A stretch of DNA of 64,000 nt from Vicia villosa (taxonomy: Eukaryota; Streptophyta; Magnoliopsida; Fabales; Fabaceae). The position numbers and the translations under genes were made by a program. Below the pieces are notes generated by a model. That model was not told the origin of the DNA. It did not search any database and was given only the letters and a program-made list of their open reading frames with translations. The stretch spans positions 47,376,766-47,440,765 of the forward strand of contig NC_081185.1 in assembly GCF_029867415.1 (NCBI RefSeq). The letters are read 5' to 3'. This document shows, in pieces, positions 1 to 8,687 of this stretch (the stretch's first letter is position 1; every line of letters starts with the position of its first letter).

Positions 1-2145
1 ATACTTCCGATGCTGGTCAGTATCCCCCCAAATGAAAGAACGCTGCATCTTATGGATATCTTTAATACTAGCTTTCGGAAGCATCTTGGTCATCATGGGA
101 TATATCGGTATAGCCTCCATAACACTTTTGGTAAGAGTAATTCTACTAGCAAAGGATAAATGTATGGCTTTCCAACTCGTAAGCTTCTTCGCAATCTGCT
201 CAGTAATATAATTAAATTCACTTCTACGCAGAGCCTTACCTTTCAACGGAACACCAAGATACTTGCCAAGGCACTGAGTTTCCTTAACACCTGAGCTGGA
301 GCACAACTTCAACCTTAACCTTCTGGCCACATTATTGGAAAACATAATGTTCGACTTCTCATAATTAATTTCTTGACCTGACATAGAGCAGAATTTGTCC
401 AAGGTTCTTTTAATACAGTCCATTTGAGCCTCCTTAGCTTCCCCAAAAATAAGCAAGTCATCAGCAAACATTAAATGAGTTATGTCAATCCCATGCACAC
501 CGACACGAAAAGGCTTCCAATTCTTACTAGCCACCTCATGTTCAATAAGATGAGAAAGCTTATCCGTACATAAGACAAAAAGATAAGGAGAAATAGGGTC
601 TCCTTGCCGAATACCCCGTTGGGGACGAAAGAGTTCATTCCGGTTGCCATTCCAGTTCACATTAGTTTCTAAACTAGTAACTCCATGCATGACGAGATCT
701 ATAAATTTCTTAGGCAAATGGATATCTTCTAAAAATCTCCAGATAAACTCCCGGTTTAGCTTGTCATAAGCCTTAGACAAATCAATCTTCATTGCAAAGA
801 AACCTTTCTTCCCTTTCTTATGACTCATACTATGAATAACCTCATTAGCAATAATAATATTTTCATGAATAGCTCTGCTCGGAACAAATCCAGTCTGATA
901 AGGAGATACTAAGTGAGGCATAAATGGCTTCAAACGACCAACCAGAATTTTAGTAATAATCTTATAAAGGGAATTACATAAAGAAATTGGCCTGAATTGA
1001 GCTATTCTTTGAGGCTGATCCACTTTAGGAATGAGGCAAATATTTGTCTTATTAATTTCAGAGATTGTACTTGGGTCGTGCCAAGTATTAATAATGAAAT
1101 CACAAATCCCACCCCCAACCACATCCCAAGCCTTTTGATAAAATCCAGCCGGAAATCCGTCAGGACTAGGGGCCTTCCAAGGTTTCATCGAGAACAAAGC
1201 TTTTCTCACTTCATTTATATCAATATCTTTTCCCAGCTGCATAAAAGAATTATTGCTCAAAGCTGGGAAGCTGACATGGGACTGCTCCCAGTTGCACCAC
1301 TGGCTAGGGCTCTGAAACAAATTTTTATAATAATCAGAAACATGCTTCCTCAAAGAATCTGGATCCGACATCCACTCCCCATCCTCATTCTTCAACATAC
1401 AAATCTTATTTCTCTTCCTTCTAGAGATAGTGTGCATATGGTAGAATTTAGTATTTCTATCACCCTCTACTAGCCATCTTGCTCTAGACCTTTGATGCCA
1501 CATAAGCTCCTCCTGGTTAAGAATATTACGAAGCTGCTTTTGAAGGTTAACCTCCAATCTCCGCATACCTCCTATGTTATCATGCCGCTGAATACACCTT
1601 TGAACTCCTCCAAGTCTCTTCATAATAGAATTCTTGGTTCTCTTAATAATGTTAAAAGATTCAAACTTCCATTTGTCAATACCATCAACAACATTCTTCA
1701 AATTCCCCACAACATTAGTATCATCATCCCAAACATCTTTGAGCATAGAATTATAAGAATCATATGTAAGCCATGCATTTTTGAAACGGAAAGGTTTCTC
1801 AAACCAAGGAAATTTATCCTCCCTAAAATAAATTAGAATGGGGTGATGGTCAGAAAACTCCACTCTAGGCAAAACAGCAACAAAAGCATTAGGGAAAAGC
1901 AGCCTCCACTCATCATTGCTAACCGCACGATCCAACTTTTCATAAATACGTTGACCACCACATAATATAGGCCCTCTCCACGTGAACACCGGACCTCTAG
2001 CCTCCACGTCATTAACACAACACATGTCCATTCTATCACGAAATCTCTTACATCTACTCATAGAAGGCAAGGCACCACATCTTTTATCAATCATATACGC
2101 AATATCATTGAAGTCCCTAGCTAGCAGCCACGCAATATCACTCAT
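1..2145 (-). CDS. LINE (non-LTR retrotransposon) ORF2, endonuclease C-terminus plus reverse transcriptase, partial
   Basis: An uninterrupted 715-codon frame runs from an ATG at 2145 off the left edge. The first residues match the C-terminal half of an APE-type endonuclease (RDFNDIA near residue 10, SDHHPI near residue 100). Reverse transcriptase follows with its usual blocks in order: PDGFPAGFYQ, RPISLCN, QTGFVPSRAI, KIDLSKAYDK, QRGIRQGDPISPYLF, and the catalytic FADD (about residue 560). In the family this protein nicks the target and primes cDNA from it. No stop or frameshift is seen, so RT decayed little. The N-terminal endonuclease and ORF1 are missing and an in-frame TAA lies just upstream, so this is a 5'-truncated copy and the ATG is not the native start. 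RNase H and the 3' end would lie beyond the window. Family assignment is firm; activity is unlikely. Confidence 0.9.
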   Translation of the reverse strand, partial: MSDIAWLLARDFNDIAYMIDKRCGALPSMSRCKRFRDRMDMCCVNDVEARGPVFTWRGPILCGGQRIYEKLDRAVSNDEWRLLFPNAFVAVLPRVEFSDHHPILIYFREDKFPWFEKPFRFKNAWLTYDSYNSMLKDVWDDDTNVVGNLKNVVDGIDKWKFESFNIIKRTKNSIMKRLGGVQRCIQRHDNIGGMRRLEVNLQKQLRNILNQEELMWHQRSRARWLVEGDRNTKFYHMHTISRRKRNKICMLKNEDGEWMSDPDSLRKHVSDYYKNLFQSPSQWCNWEQSHVSFPALSNNSFMQLGKDIDINEVRKALFSMKPWKAPSPDGFPAGFYQKAWDVVGGGICDFIINTWHDPSTISEINKTNICLIPKVDQPQRIAQFRPISLCNSLYKIITKILVGRLKPFMPHLVSPYQTGFVPSRAIHENIIIANEVIHSMSHKKGKKGFFAMKIDLSKAYDKLNREFIWRFLEDIHLPKKFIDLVMHGVTSLETNVNWNGNRNELFRPQRGIRQGDPISPYLFVLCTDKLSHLIEHEVASKNWKPFRVGVHGIDITHLMFADDLLIFGEAKEAQMDCIKRTLDKFCSMSGQEINYEKSNIMFSNNVARRLRLKLCSSSGVKETQCLGKYLGVPLKGKALRRSEFNYITEQIAKKLTSWKAIHLSFASRITLTKSVMEAIPIYPMMTKMLPKASIKDIHKMQRSFIWGDTDQHRKY

Positions 2146-2564
2146 AGGGCTTTAGTCACTAACAAATATCTAAGAATTAATAATTTGTATCATGAATCTA
2201 ATCCAATCCTTAATATGATAGATGTTAATGTTTGTAACCTTCAAGAAAAATCAAAAATGGAAGAAATTTTCAAGAAGTTAAATGAAATAATTTAACTATG
2301 ATAGGATGAAGGCGTGAACTCAAGCTTGTAAGAATCCATAACAACTTCATTGACAAACTCTTGTGAAAGCAAATCATACAACAAGGAAGATATGCCGACA
2401 GTATCTTGTTTCAAACCAACTTCCGCAACAAACAACCAAGTACCGACAGTGATCCACTCACATGTCGCATACCAAGGGATAATATGCCGACAGTATTCAA
2501 CTGTCGTGCAACTCAACTGACTCGACATTTGGCCGGACGGACCGACCTGCTCTGATACCACTAT
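2146..2564 (-). mobile_element. Element X: leader downstream of its 5' LTR, truncated at the LINE
   Basis: This stretch lies directly downstream (minus-strand sense) of the X LTR and its PBS. It contains a short open frame of about 85 codons without recognisable domains and ends where the LINE homology begins. I see no gag here. The arrangement (LTR ending GGGTGTTACA, Met-tRNA PBS) fits a plant Ty3/gypsy element, perhaps a chromovirus, but no diagnostic protein is left. The rest of X was lost or lies elsewhere. Confidence 0.5.
2546..2560 (-). other. Primer-binding site of element X (initiator Met-tRNA type)
   Basis: Minus strand reads TGGTATCAGAGCAGG, four bases after the LTR terminus TGTTACA. 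TGGTATCAGAGC is the classic plant initiator-tRNA-Met complement. It fixes the orientation of X and marks 2565 as the 3' end of its 5' LTR. Confidence 0.85.
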
Positions 2565-2668
2565 TGTAACACCCTTCTAAAAACCCCCGCGAAAAAACAT
2601 AATAATCAGAGTAATCATACAACAAGGATGTTACAATTAATAATATAAAGAAAACCCCAAGTCGTTTG
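2565..2668 (-). repeat. Element X 5' LTR, segment 1 of 3 (LTR 3' end)
   Basis: On the plus strand the segment starts TGTAACACCC, the complement of LTR terminus GGGTGTTACA, which is an inverted match to the other LTR end at 52136. It is cut at 2668 by the copia element S, whose TSD GTTTG (2664-2668) reappears at 9616-9620. Confidence 0.75.
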
Positions 2669-3124
2669 TGTAGATGTTGTTGATTGGCTGTAATTTTTGG
2701 TAAAACTAATTGTGGTTCTGTCATGTCAAAAACAGTGTCATGACATGCTTTCTGTTGTTGTTCATTATGCAGGCCTTTACCTGATGTCAGGGCCGATGTC
2801 ATGACATTCGCAGCTGTTCGTTATTTTCTATTACTTCTTATGATTGTATGATCTGATAAGACCTTATGCGCTATATTTGGTAATAATGGATTCTGGTCTG
2901 TTTCAAGGACGTATTGGATGATTACTATTATGAGTTCCTTGTGTAATGGAGATTTGGTTTAATTAGGGCAAAAACTATTTTGTGGATCCAAGGCCCAGTT
3001 GCTGTATTGTCTGAAGGCTATTTAATCCGTGCAGGAGCTGCTGTTGCCGTCAGGGTTTTCTGGTTGAGAAACTATTAGAGTTCTGTGTGTTTAAGGTTCT
3101 CAGTGTAGTTTTCTTGTAAGCCAA

Positions 3125-3144
3125 ACAATCATCATGATGATTGT
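3125..3144 (+). repeat. 20-bp perfect palindrome in the S LTR leader
   Basis: ACAATCATCATGATGATTGT equals its own reverse complement. It lies in the presumed transcribed part of the LTR, 35 bp before the twin hairpins, and is repeated at 9144-9163 in the 3' LTR. Confidence 0.9.
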
Positions 3145-3178
3145 CTTGGTCTAGGTGTTTTTGTTTTGAGTTGTAAGA

Positions 3179-3243
3179 AGTACTCGAAGCTTTTAAGCAA
3201 GAGTACTATTGTACTTGATCAAAGCTTTTAAGCAAGATCAAGT
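3179..3243 (+). other. Twin hairpins with the same loop in the S 5' LTR
   Basis: Hairpin 1: stem AGTACTC / GAGTACT (3179-3185, 3201-3207). Hairpin 2: stem ACTTGATC / GATCAAGT (3213-3220, 3236-3243). Both enclose a 15-nt loop, GAAGCTTTTAAGCAA and AAAGCTTTTAAGCAA. The loops are the same but for one base, while the stems differ and both pair perfectly. The same structure is at 9198-9262 in the 3' LTR. Confidence 0.85.
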
Positions 3244-3598
3244 TGTGTTTTTGAAGAGTGTCTTCTTCTGTTATTAGTCTGTTAGTTTTTCATCACTGCT
3301 GTGATTGAGGGGGAGTGAGTAGGATCTCTGGTCTAAGTTGTTTAGATTGAAGTTGCATTGGGTAGATATTAAGTGAAAGGCGTAATATTGAGTTGTATTA
3401 CCTTGAATTGATATTACTTATAGTGGACTTCCTCCCTGGCTTGGTAGCCCCCAGATGTAGGTGTGTTTGCACCGAACTGGGTTAACAATTTTCCTGTGTT
3501 GTTTTCTGTTTACACTTTGTTCATTTAGTTAAAAACATTCAGATAGTGATGTCGTGACATCCTGTAAGACATCGCGTGTCTGAGTCCAGAATTTCAAT

Positions 3599-3613
3599 TG
3601 GCATCAGAGCAGG
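3599..3613 (+). other. Primer-binding site of element S
   Basis: TGGCATCAGAGCAGG lies two bases after the 5' LTR end. It is a one-base variant of the Met-tRNA PBS TGGTATCAGAGC used by copia elements. Confidence 0.85.
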
Positions 3614-3665
3614 CACCCTGCCTGTTTTTACTGGGTGAGATCTAGGGAAAGTATTTTCTGGTTCG

Positions 3666-6128
3666 ATGGACAAAGAAGGTGGTGGATTTATAATGAGACC
3701 ACCCATTCTGGATGGCTCTAATTATGATTATTGGAAACCTCTCATGGTGGCTTTTCTGAAATCCGTGAACAGCAAAGCATGGAGAGCTGTGAACAAAGGA
3801 TGGGAACATCCTGTTATTATTGATAAAGATGGCAACAAAACTCTTAAACCAGAGGAAGATTGGGACAAAGATGAAGAGGCATTGGCGCTTGGCAACTCTA
3901 AAGCTCTAAATGCATTATTCAATAGAATTGACAAAAATATATTCAGACTGGTTCACCAGTGTGAACTAGCCAAAGATGTCTGGGATATCCTAAAGACTAC
4001 TCATGAGGGCACCTCCAAAGTGAAGATGTCAAGACTTCAACTGCTAACTACAAAATTTGAAAATCTAAGGATGAGGGATGATGAAAGTATTAAGGATTTT
4101 CATATGAATTTACTCGATATTGCTAATACCTCTGGAGCTTTGGGAGAAAAAATGTCTGATGAAAAGTTGGTGAGGAAAATCCTTAGATCCCTACCTAAGA
4201 GATTTGATATGAAAGTTACAGCTATAGAAGAGGCACAGGACATCAGCAAAATGAAGGTAGAAGAGTTAATTGGATCTCTTCAAACCTTTGAGATGGGAAT
4301 CAGTGAAAATTCTGAAAAGAAGAACAAGAGCATAGCCTTTGTGTCCAACTCTCAAGAGGAAGTAGAGGAAAGTAGAGAAGAGAATCTATCTGAATCTATA
4401 GCTATGCTTGGCAAACAATTCAACAAAATTATAAGAAGAATGGATCAGAAGCCAAGACCTAATGTCAAGAACATCTCATCTGACATCAGTAGATCTTATG
4501 ACTCTGGCAGAGGAGTTAAACCTGAAGAAAAGTACAACCACAACAAAGGGATTCAATGTCATGGATGTGAAGGGTATGGACATATTAGAGCTGAATGCCC
4601 TACTTATCTCAAGAAACAAAAGAAAGGATTGTCAGTCTCCTGGTCTGATGAAGATTCTGAGAGTGATTTTGAAGAAGAATCAGCCAAACATGTCACAGCC
4701 CTTACTGGAGTTTGCAATTCTGATGAAGATGCTAGTGAAGATGAGCTAACCTTTGAAGAACTGGCAACCTCCTACAGAAAGCTCTGTATCAGAAGTGCTG
4801 AAGTATGTCAACAAGGTGAAAAGCAGAAGAAATACATAGCCCAGTTGGAGGCTGATAACAAAGAGCTTAATGAAACTATATCTGAACTGAATGGTGAAGT
4901 TATCCTGTTACAATCCAAACTTGATCAGATGTCAAAATCAGTAAAAATGTTGAACAGTGGCACGGATATGTTGGAGGAGATCTTGCAGGTTGGAAAAAGT
5001 TCAAGAGATATGTCTGGTATAGGATTTGTTGGCACAAAGAAATATGTCCAAGATAGTAGCAGAACTAAACCTGAAGCTGAGATGTCGAAGCCGATGTCAA
5101 AACATGTGACTCAACATCACGAGAAAGGTGAAATGAAGAGAAAGTTTCAAAGATGGAGATGTCATTACTGTGGAAGATTTGGACACATTAAGCCTTTCTG
5201 CTTCAGACTATATGGATATCCAGATCAAGCTCCTTCTTACAAACCTAAGCAGATCATACCCATCCAGAAGCAACAATGGAAACCTAAAAGTATGGCTTTA
5301 ATAGCCCATACATCTCTTAGAGTGTCAGCCAAAGAAGACTGGTATTTTGATAGTGGATGTTCCAGACACATGACTGGAATCAAAAATCTGCTTGTGGATA
5401 TCAAGAGTCATTCTACTAGTTATGTAACCTTTGGTGATGGAGCTAAAGGAGAAATCAAAGGAGTTGGAAAATTAGATTGTTCAGGAGTGCCAAATTTAGA
5501 AGATGTTTTGTTGGTCAAAGGCCTGACTGCCAATCTCATAAGCATCAGTCAACTCTGTGACCAAGGATACCAAGTCAACTTTACCAAAGCTGAGTGTGTG
5601 GTTACTAATGAAGAAAATGAAGTAGTAATGAGGGGTGTCAGATCCAAAAATAACTGCTACTTGTGGGTGTCTCATGAATCCAGCTATTCTACTATATGCT
5701 TTAAAGAAGAAGAAACAAAGCTATGGCATCAAAAACTTGGTCACCTTTATCTGAGAGACTGGGCAGGCAGTGTTGATGACAGAAAAAGTACTTCAGGAGG
5801 ATGTTCCTTCTTGGGAAGTAGCTGTTCTCAACTTGTTTGGATGGAACAGATGTTAACAGAGTACAATGTCACACAAGATGTCATGACATTATATTGTAAC
5901 AACTTAAGTGTCATCAACAGTTCAAAGAATCCCATTCAGCACAGCAGGACCAAGCATATTGATATTAGACACCTCTACATTAGAGATCCTGTTAAGGACA
6001 AAGTAATTGACTTGGAACATGTTGCTACAGACCTTCAACCTACTGACATTTTTACAAAAGCCTTAGAGACAAATCAATTTGGAAATCTAAGAAACAAATT
6101 AGGCATTTGTCTTTGTGAAGGATTATAG
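3666..6128 (+). CDS. Copia gag-protease polyprotein fused to an RNase H remnant (pol internally deleted)
   Basis: An 820-residue ORF starts at the ATG 69 bp after the LTR. Residues about 10-230 are a copia gag domain. CCHC knuckles lie near 297 (CHGCEGYGHIRAEC) and 497 (CHYCGRFGHIKPFC), with an acidic stretch and a coiled coil (about 390-460) between them. The aspartic protease motif DSGCSRHMTG is near 560, and the GAG-pre-integrase motif LWHQKLGH near 685. The protein then jumps at about residue 697 to DWAGSVDDRKSTSGG of the RNase H region; integrase and all RT are missing. A second in-frame gap inside RNase H removes the part with catalytic acidic residues (GGCSFLG runs straight into SSCSQL). 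The C-terminus (TKHIDIRHLYIRD) is normal. It could still form particles and cleave gag, but cannot copy or integrate DNA. Annotators would usually expect a copia polyprotein of about 1300 to 1600 residues. Confidence 0.92.
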   Translation: MDKEGGGFIMRPPILDGSNYDYWKPLMVAFLKSVNSKAWRAVNKGWEHPVIIDKDGNKTLKPEEDWDKDEEALALGNSKALNALFNRIDKNIFRLVHQCELAKDVWDILKTTHEGTSKVKMSRLQLLTTKFENLRMRDDESIKDFHMNLLDIANTSGALGEKMSDEKLVRKILRSLPKRFDMKVTAIEEAQDISKMKVEELIGSLQTFEMGISENSEKKNKSIAFVSNSQEEVEESREENLSESIAMLGKQFNKIIRRMDQKPRPNVKNISSDISRSYDSGRGVKPEEKYNHNKGIQCHGCEGYGHIRAECPTYLKKQKKGLSVSWSDEDSESDFEEESAKHVTALTGVCNSDEDASEDELTFEELATSYRKLCIRSAEVCQQGEKQKKYIAQLEADNKELNETISELNGEVILLQSKLDQMSKSVKMLNSGTDMLEEILQVGKSSRDMSGIGFVGTKKYVQDSSRTKPEAEMSKPMSKHVTQHHEKGEMKRKFQRWRCHYCGRFGHIKPFCFRLYGYPDQAPSYKPKQIIPIQKQQWKPKSMALIAHTSLRVSAKEDWYFDSGCSRHMTGIKNLLVDIKSHSTSYVTFGDGAKGEIKGVGKLDCSGVPNLEDVLLVKGLTANLISISQLCDQGYQVNFTKAECVVTNEENEVVMRGVRSKNNCYLWVSHESSYSTICFKEEETKLWHQKLGHLYLRDWAGSVDDRKSTSGGCSFLGSSCSQLVWMEQMLTEYNVTQDVMTLYCNNLSVINSSKNPIQHSRTKHIDIRHLYIRDPVKDKVIDLEHVATDLQPTDIFTKALETNQFGNLRNKLGICLCEGL

Positions 6129-6326
6129 CAATTAATTGGGGGTGGGGCCAGCATTATTTCTCTTTCCAAATCTTGGATATCATTACACATTAAAGTGCAT
6201 TTTCCCCCCCTTTTGCAAGTTACCCAAACGGTTTTCATTCCTCCAAAACCTCTCCTCCACACTCACGCTATCTCTCTGTGTTTCTGCATTCATCACTCTT
6301 TACCCAGCCTCTCATTCTCTCTCACC

Positions 6327-8318
6327 ATGTCTCAGAGTCCTTCCTCAAAGAAATCTTCTCCTATCTCTGAAACAGCATCAGGCTCTAGGGCACCAAATGC
6401 TGTGAGCGATCAAGATGTTGTGCTAGATGTTGTGCCATTGAACTCTGTTCCTCCTTCCGATTCTGCTCGCAGTCAACCAAGAAAGATGCATGCAAGAAAA
6501 TCAACCGGAGGATCTGTCCCAGAAACTTTTTCTGTCCAGCGTAGAGAGGGCACTTCCTATGTTCATAATGCGATTGCAAATATGGTCACCAGAATCTTGA
6601 ATGAAGGGCACAAAGTTGAAGGAATTTCTGTTCCTCTAGCCCAAATGCCTGCTTCCAATGATGATCAAGGTGTGCAAGATGATGAGACCCCTGTTGATAA
6701 AGGTGTTAAGACAACTGTTGATAATGATGAGACATCTGCTGAGAAAAATGATGAGACTCCTATTACTAAGGATGTTGAGACATCTGTTAATGAGACCCCT
6801 GTTGCCAAAGATGTTGAAACATCTGAAGCTATCAATGTTGAAGCATCTGATTCCAAAGATGATGAGACTCTTGCTCCTGAGAAAGATGAAGAGGTTCCTG
6901 CTGTTCCTGCTAAGAAAGATGAAAACCCTAATGTGCATGATGTGGTGGATCTAGATGAACTTGATGATCCTATTGATATTGCTGATGATGACCTCATCTC
7001 CAGCATCTCCAACAGGGTCAAGGCTCGTAAGGGAAAACAAGTCTGTGAGCAACATTCTCTCAAGCCACAGGTTACTCCTCTGAAGACTGTTACTAAAGAT
7101 AAGATGAAGAAAGTTCCTACTGGACCCTCAAAATCTGGAAGCAAAGTTAGTGTGAAGAAGAGGAAGGAAAGAAGCATTTCTGACTCTGAAGCTGATGTCC
7201 CAAGTGATGTCCCTGACATCCCCTCCAAGAAAATTGCTGTTACTAAATCTGCTACAAAGGTTCGTGATGTTCCTTTGGATAATATATATCTGCACTATGC
7301 CTCTAATGCAATCCAGTGGAAATTTGTGTATCAAAGAAGGCTGGCCCTTGAAAGAGAATTAGCAAATGATGCTCTGGAGAATCAAGAGGTAATGCAGCTC
7401 ATCAAAACTGCAGGTTTGATTAAGACTGTTTCTCAATTCTCTAAATGTTATGAAATGCTTGTAAAAGAGTTTATTGTCAATTTATCTCAAGACTGTGCTG
7501 ATGGTAGAACAGATGATTTTCATAAAGTTTATGTTAGAAGAAAATGCATAGAGTTCTCCCCTGCTGTTATCAATCACTATCTAGGTAGAAATGCTGAAGC
7601 TCAACCTGAGCTTGAAGTAACTGATAATGAGGTCTGCAACACCATCACTGGGGGTAAGGTTAAAAAGTGGCCCATCAAAAGCAAACTGTCTGCTAGTCTC
7701 TTGACTGTTAAGTATGCTCTGCTGCATAAAATTGGCTCTGCCAACTGGGTGCCCACAAATCACACCTCTACCATTGCTGTTGGCTTAGGTAGATTCATTT
7801 ATGCTATAGGGACCAAGACTGTGTTTGACTATGGGACCTATATTTTTGATCAGACTATGAGACATGCAGGTACCTCTGCTACTAAGCTTCCTATTGCCTT
7901 TCCATCCTTAATATGTGGAATCATCCTAAAGCAATACCCTAGCATCTTGAAAGCTAAAGATTCTGTCCGCAAAAGGGAAAGTGCTTTGACTTTTCACTAC
8001 AAGCTGCTTCAAAGGACTGATGCCTCAACATCTGCTGGAACATCTCAAACTAGCAAATCTGTGACCAAAGCCTCTCTTATAGCTGAGCTGAAGGAGACCT
8101 GCAAAGAGCTGGAAAATAGGAAGATGAAGCTTGAGCAGCTTATACAAAGTCTTGAGCAGTCTGCTGATAGTGATGATGATCATGCTGCTGGTGGTGATGG
8201 TGAGAAGATGGATGCTGATATGGATGCTGATAGTGAGGATGAATATAAGTCTGGTAGCTCCAGTGATGAAGAGATGAGTGAGGAGGATGATGATGATACT
8301 GCTGGCTCTGAAGATTAA
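6327..8318 (+). CDS. Envelope-like ORF of a Sirevirus (plant transposon-protein domain)
   Basis: A 663-residue protein; I take the ATG at 6327 (ACCATGT context), because the frame upstream has no good start. It sits 198 bp after the pol stop, the position of the env-like ORF in Sireviruses. Residues about 120-215 hold imperfect acidic repeats around D-E-T-P and D-V-E-T-S; then a basic Lys/Arg-rich region. Residues about 310-560 match the domain often annotated as putative plant transposon protein (VYVRRKCIEFSPAVINHYLGR). A predicted coiled coil (about 580-610) and a very acidic tail (runs of D and E) end the protein. I see no signal peptide and no membrane segment, so a true envelope role is doubtful. 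No stops or shifts are present, so it was intact at insertion. Confidence 0.85.
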   Translation: MSQSPSSKKSSPISETASGSRAPNAVSDQDVVLDVVPLNSVPPSDSARSQPRKMHARKSTGGSVPETFSVQRREGTSYVHNAIANMVTRILNEGHKVEGISVPLAQMPASNDDQGVQDDETPVDKGVKTTVDNDETSAEKNDETPITKDVETSVNETPVAKDVETSEAINVEASDSKDDETLAPEKDEEVPAVPAKKDENPNVHDVVDLDELDDPIDIADDDLISSISNRVKARKGKQVCEQHSLKPQVTPLKTVTKDKMKKVPTGPSKSGSKVSVKKRKERSISDSEADVPSDVPDIPSKKIAVTKSATKVRDVPLDNIYLHYASNAIQWKFVYQRRLALERELANDALENQEVMQLIKTAGLIKTVSQFSKCYEMLVKEFIVNLSQDCADGRTDDFHKVYVRRKCIEFSPAVINHYLGRNAEAQPELEVTDNEVCNTITGGKVKKWPIKSKLSASLLTVKYALLHKIGSANWVPTNHTSTIAVGLGRFIYAIGTKTVFDYGTYIFDQTMRHAGTSATKLPIAFPSLICGIILKQYPSILKAKDSVRKRESALTFHYKLLQRTDASTSAGTSQTSKSVTKASLIAELKETCKELENRKMKLEQLIQSLEQSADSDDDHAAGGDGEKMDADMDADSEDEYKSGSSSDEEMSEEDDDDTAGSED

Positions 8319-8675
8319 ATCTTCATCTGATGTTTGGCTCCTTTTGTGGCTAAAAAGGGGGAGTAGTAGTAGTAGTAGTAGTGTGTTAGTTGTAATGGTT
8401 GTAATGGTTGCTTTGTTGTTCTGGTGATCCTTTGGTTTCTTCTTGGACATGGTTTTTCTTTGTGTTTGTGGTTTTCTTTATTTGGATGTTCTCTGGTTCT
8501 CCCTGACAATGACAAGTGGTTTCTGTAATATTTGATTAAGTAGTTGGTTTTTGGTGATTAATCAAGTTGAATCAAGTTGCTGCTGTTTTTTTTACAGAAT
8601 TTATTTTTCTGTTGTTGGCTGCTGTATGCTCTGATATCTGGTTGCATCTATTATTGTTTTAGCCAAAAATTCGCC
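8319..8675 (+). other. Element S 3' untranslated region with internal PPT-like tract and AGT microsatellite
   Basis: Non-coding. AAAAAGGGGGAG at 8352-8363 duplicates the core of the true PPT, and is followed by an (AGT)n run. Multiple PPT copies are a described Sirevirus feature. The remainder is T-rich without ORFs. Confidence 0.75.
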
Positions 8676-8687
8676 AAAGGGGGAGTT
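8676..8687 (+). other. Polypurine tract of element S
   Basis: AAAGGGGGAGTT lies immediately before the 3' LTR TGTAGATG. Confidence 0.9.

Larger units (their letters stand above)
2669..3596 (+). repeat. Element S 5' LTR (928 bp)
   Basis: Begins TGTAGATG and ends GAATTTCA, with canonical TG...CA ends. It carries three near-perfect palindromes of the form ATGTCATGACAT (2736-2745, 2796-2807, and 3549-3560 as ATGTCGTGACAT), a weak TATA-like CTATTTAA at 3018-3025, a 20-bp palindrome and twin hairpins in the presumed R/U5 leader. It is identical to the 3' copy except for about four substitutions. Confidence 0.95.

Noticed and set aside
997..1836. Plus-strand ORFs of 158 and 114 codons
   Set aside because: Antisense to the LINE reverse transcriptase frame, which carries all RT motifs.
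6665..7228. Minus-strand ORF of 187 codons under the env-like gene
   Set aside because: Antisense shadow of the acidic repeats; low-complexity Ser/Thr residues.
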